Source of the DNA: Funneliformis mosseae
Lineage: Eukaryota; Glomeromycota; Glomeromycetes; Glomerales; Glomeraceae
Direction: 5' to 3'
NCBI GenBank assembly: GCA_910592005.1
Contig: CAJVPP010003206.1
Span: 1-12,307, forward strand
DNA length: 12,307 nt
Shown: piece by piece, positions 9,873 to 12,307 of the stretch
Layout of the letters: each line of letters opens with the position of its first letter
How positions within the stretch are numbered: the first letter of the stretch is position 1
Notes under the pieces: model-generated
Database searches by the model: none
Seen by the model: only the letters and a program-made list of their open reading frames with translations
What the model was told of the DNA's origin: nothing
Made by a program: the position numbers and the translations under genes

Positions 9873-9950
9873 GTAATTTAATTTATTTTTATTTTTAAAA
9901 TAATTATATAATATAATAATTTATTTTTATTTTATTTTATACTTTTATAG
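9873..9950 (+). other. 78-nt intron retained in hAT relic
   Basis: GTAATTTAAT at the left and ACTTTTATAG at the right bound an AT-only segment. Splicing joins CCA G to TT ACT ATT, giving NDLP-V-TINQFA and keeping the reading frame open across the join apart from a Gln-type TAA downstream. Confidence 0.75.
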
Positions 9951-10363
9951 TTACTATTAATCAATTTGCATAAGCAACTATTAAAAGTTTAAGAATTAGA
10001 ATTTTTAGACTCTACTTTATATTATTCAATGAGAATTTTAGATTCAAGTGAAGCTCTTAATAATTATAATAGATTAAATACTTATAGAAAAAATGAAATC
10101 AAAATTTTAATAGAATTTTATAAAAAGTTAAAAAAAATGAAAGCAATACTTTATGTGAAGCTATATTAGATAAAAATATTTTAATTAGAAAATGGAGAAT
10201 GACTTGTAATATTATTTGTGATTATAAAAATTTTCAATTTATTAAAGTATGATATCATATTTTTGATAATAATAATAATTTTCATAATCAATTTTTTAAT
10301 TTAACAAAACTTGTTGAATTAGCTTTAATAATTCTATTATCAAATAGTATTATTGAACGTGTA

Positions 10364-11022
10364 TCTTTAATATCTAGATGTTTCACTGAATCTATTTCAC
10401 CAAAATCCATTTTGCTAAAGCTAATTTACTGAAAAAACATTTTACCAAATAGCCACTTTACTGAATGAACTTTTCATCAAAAGATGTATTCGACGAAATA
10501 CCATTTTGCTGAAAGGACACTTTATCAATATGCTATTTTCTAAATGACATTTTGCCAAATCCTTTTTGCTAAATGGTCACATCATTAAATCTATTTCACT
10601 GAAAGGACATCTTATTGAAAATTATTATTGCGTAATATTTATTAATTTATCATTTTTAGGTTTTACATTATAAAGTAAGTTTTTCCTAATAATTTCATTT
10701 AAAATAATAAAAAAAGTTTAATAAATCTGACAAATTGTTAACAACTGACAGCAAATTATTTTCATTTTCAGCAAAATGTTTTTCAGTGAAATGAATTCAG
10801 TGAAGTATCCATTTGACAAAACAGATTTAGCAAAATGTCATTTCAGCAAAACGTCTTTTTGATAAAATGTTCATTTAGTGAAACTTCTTTTTGGTAAAAA
10901 GTTCATACAGCAAAATGGATATTCGGCAAAATAGCTATTTGACAAAATGTCTTTTCAGTAAATTAGCTTCAGTAAAGAAGGTTTTAGCAAAATGGGTTTT
11001 GGTAAAATATACTGTAACCGTA
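10364..11022. mobile_element. Foldback-type element inserted in hAT exon
   Basis: The left arm (about 10381-10620) and right arm (about 10770-11010) are inverted copies of each other. Each is built from diverged units of about 20 bp of the type TTTTGCTGAAAGGACA; the right arm carries the complement (GCAAAATGTCATTTCAG). A centre of about 150 bp holds no gene. The outside edges fall exactly within a hAT codon series: GAA CGT GTA before 10364 and TTT TCA CAT after 11022 restore the ERV-FSxQN motif. GTA is present at both junctions (10361-10363 and 11020-11022), and the flanks ACGTGTA and ACCGTA suggest a longer, decayed target duplication. Long inverted arms of short tandem repeats define foldback elements. 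An open frame of 61 codons in the right arm is a repeat artefact except for its last 18 codons, which are hAT sequence. Confidence 0.8.
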
Positions 11023-11188
11023 TTTTCACATCAAAATTTAATTAAAACCAATTTGTATAACAAAATATCAATTTAAACATTAAATCATCATTTACTTTTT
11101 TCTTAAATGGTCCTAAAGATTTTAAAATTATAATTATAAAAAAGCATATACTTATTGAAATAGTGTTTCTAGATTTAATCAAAAATAG

Positions 11189-11597
11189 TTATAATTACTA
11201 ATTAATTTTTTTTTTGTAATTTTTTTTTGATTTTTATAAATAAATATTATAAATTAATATTAAATACATTCTTTTCAATTATTTAATAATGTATATACTG
11301 TAAAATCTCAAATTTAAATACATCTTTTTTGCAATTACGTGATGGATAAAATTAGTAAGGATGCTTAATTTTGATTTTATACTAGAATTTTTTTTTAGAC
11401 AAAAAATTCAAATTAAATTTTTTTTATTTTTCTCAAACATTTAATTTTATTTTTAAAGTTTTTTTTATATTGGTTTTTTTATTAGAGGAGGAGAATATTT
11501 TTTAATAAATTATATTTTATCACTTTATCTATTCTAATCTTAGTGTTTAGGGTTATACAAATAGATTTAAACATTTTTTATTTCAGTTTTTTTTATT
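11189..11597. other. T-rich spacer, no gene
   Basis: This follows the hAT stop codon and should contain that element's 3' terminus, though no terminal repeat was recognised. It is rich in T runs. A short purine patch AGAGGAGGAGAA (11484-11495) sits in the context TTTTTTTATTAG...TATTTTTTA, which is repeated about 115 bp downstream around the larger purine tract. Confidence 0.45.
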
Positions 11598-11631
11598 AGG
11601 AAGGAGGGGGAAAGGGGGGAGGAGGGAAGGA
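11598..11631 (+). repeat. 34-nt homopurine, G-rich tract
   Basis: An uninterrupted purine run contains G-runs of five, six and three plus several GG pairs, within DNA that is otherwise nearly all A and T. It could form a G-quadruplex (certainly a two-tetrad one) or triplex DNA. It seems to be an expanded version of the purine patch at 11484-11495, since both sit between TTTTATTAG and ATATTTTTTA. Confidence 0.8.
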
Positions 11632-11962
11632 TATTTTTTATTATTTTTTCAATTTTTTAAAAATAAAATGAATTTTTTTTTACGAAATTTAATTGCTCCA
11701 ATATCTGATAGCTATTTTACCAACTTTACTCAACTTTTTAACAGAATTTTATTACTTCAATACTCAAATTACTAGTTTATAAATATTACTAAGAATAATA
11801 CTTTTTTAACGAACTTAAACAAATAGACTAAATACTAATATTTAAACTTTGAAACTGAACTCAGTCAGTTTCTCCTTGATCTTTTTTATTCTCAATAACT
11901 AATTTTTTCATCCTTGATTTGTTGAATAATATTGTTAACGTGTAATTCTCATGAACTACGAC
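11632..11962. other. Intergenic stretch with one strong short hairpin
   Basis: No coding frame was recognised. A perfect 8-bp stem, GAAACTGA (11851-11858) with TCAGTTTC (11865-11872), encloses a six-base loop. It has no downstream T-run typical of a bacterial-style terminator and no known role. Base composition becomes less extreme from about 11690 onward. Confidence 0.45.
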
Positions 11963-12293
11963 TGTTAGACGGGGTGTTCAAGCAGTTTATTCTTTTTAAT
12001 TGAGCAGTAATCTTTCAACAGTTTACAAGTTTTAGCTCAGACGATTTATCAAAGTATTTATATTATCAAAACGAGTTACAACTCAACAGATTCCCAGTAA
12101 ATTATGTTTATAAATAATATGTTTATTCTCAAGTAAAATAATAATAAAGATAACGAAAAGAAAAGTAAAAGAAATAAAGAAGAGAAATGAGAAAGAAAAG
12201 AAACAGAATACTAAAGCAAAAGGTGACGCAGTAGGCCAGTTGCCTCTAAAACTACTAAAACTATCTTGTCGAATTTCAATCTGTCCCCTTACA
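11963..12293 (-). mobile_element. Candidate solo LTR (331 bp)
   Basis: The segment begins TGTTAGACGGGG and ends CTGTCCCCTTACA on the plus strand, so either strand reads TGT...ACA with short inverted ends, the LTR hallmark. Minus orientation is favoured. There a TATAAATA box (12062-12055) is followed about 65 bp later by AATAAA (11991-11986) and then the end CCCCGTCTAACA, which fits a U3-R-U5 order. No primer-binding site or polypurine tract adjoins it and the five flanking bases do not match, so it may be a solo LTR that lost its duplication, or a look-alike. It keeps several CG dinucleotides, unlike most of the window, which suggests a younger sequence. Confidence 0.45.
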
Positions 12294-12307
12294 TGAATTA
12301 AAAAGCT

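Larger units (their letters stand above)
8366..11188 (+). pseudogene. hAT-family transposase relic, split by an insertion
   Basis: In order the blocks are: a BED-type zinc finger (KSSWQIE; TGT codons at 8484 and 8492 for the CxxC; LGCDTIK; YENSVKYKNS); a linker (SDLANLVNY, PIFMVNNIPL); the first catalytic block LLVNESNT (8973-8996); SKYIVNN; the LYH-K-SDG block (9156-9184); RNRLATLLKKRNPYLSSNN; ELIQESSKNPNLAILNIVD with RWL (9465-9531); DYVSLAETY; SHYGIHLANYI; STLYYSMRILDSS; LCEAILD; and the C-terminal dimerisation motif LTKLVELALI, LSNSIIERV. That motif resumes after a 659-bp insertion as FSHQNLIKTN (11023 on) and ends AYTY-stop-NSVSRFNQK at TAG 11186-11188. Two introns are recognisable. It carries many stops, several frameshifts, the usual catalytic Asp as Asn (AAT 8982-8984) and both zinc-ligand His positions as Tyr. 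Start codon and terminal repeats were not found. Family assignment rests on the ordered motifs. Confidence 0.85.

Noticed and set aside
10891..11076. 61-codon open frame as a gene
   Set aside because: Most of it is the right arm of the foldback element; only the last 18 codons are meaningful and they belong to the hAT relic.
948..11188. Alternative nuclear genetic code (TAA/TAG = Gln, TGA = Trp) making long intact genes
   Set aside because: TAG occurs at Trp positions of the pogo relic, frameshifts are frequent, catalytic residues are mutated, and CAA, CAG and TGG remain in use. Decay explains all of this.
11851..11872. Rho-independent terminator
   Set aside because: The stem has no following T-run and the context is eukaryotic.
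1..12307. tRNA, rRNA or other structured RNA genes
   Set aside because: No cloverleaf with conserved A and B box sequence, and no rRNA-like conserved segment was noticed on either strand.
1..12307. Mitochondrial genome (TGA = Trp, high AT)
   Set aside because: The coding relics are nuclear-type DNA transposases with spliceosomal introns, and no respiratory gene was seen.

Overview
This is a very AT-rich eukaryotic repeat landscape with no intact gene. It is best read as a graveyard of nested, mutated transposons. Three protein-coding relics can be read through stop codons and frameshifts: a pogo/Tigger-type DDE transposase on the minus strand (948-2269), an unidentified large protein on the plus strand (about 3073-5160), and a hAT transposase on the plus strand (8366-11188). 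The hAT relic keeps two short GT-AG introns of 71 and 78 nt. Short AT-rich introns, base composition and transposase types resemble an arbuscular mycorrhizal fungus (Glomeromycotina, Rhizophagus or Gigaspora-like). That placement is from memory of protein family patterns, not a database search; other AT-rich fungi or protists are possible.

Layout. 1-640: mostly featureless, with one short acidic coding scrap (283-405). 640-945: 60-bp tandem repeats lying against the 3' end of the pogo relic. 948-2269: pogo relic. 2280-2660: degenerate A/T-rich direct repeats. 3073-5160: unidentified relic. 5230-6390: AT-only spacer. 6398-7720: small non-autonomous elements and hairpins, including a 172-bp pogo-type MITE with TA duplications. 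8366-11188: hAT relic, split near its 3' end by a 659-bp foldback element whose arms are made of about 20-bp minisatellite units. 11190-11960: T-rich spacer with a 34-nt homopurine/G-rich tract. 11963-12293: a candidate LTR (TGTT...TACA) with visibly more CpG than the rest.

The unifying signal is mutational. In the transposase relics most in-frame stops fall where the family has Gln or Trp, as expected from CAA/CAG to TAA/TAG and TGG to TAG/TGA. Active-site or ligand codons changed the same way (Asp to Asn, His to Tyr). TAG stands at Trp positions in the pogo relic, so this is C:G to T:A decay and not a reassigned genetic code. The candidate LTR looks younger because it keeps CpG. No genes act together here; the useful content is the insertion history.
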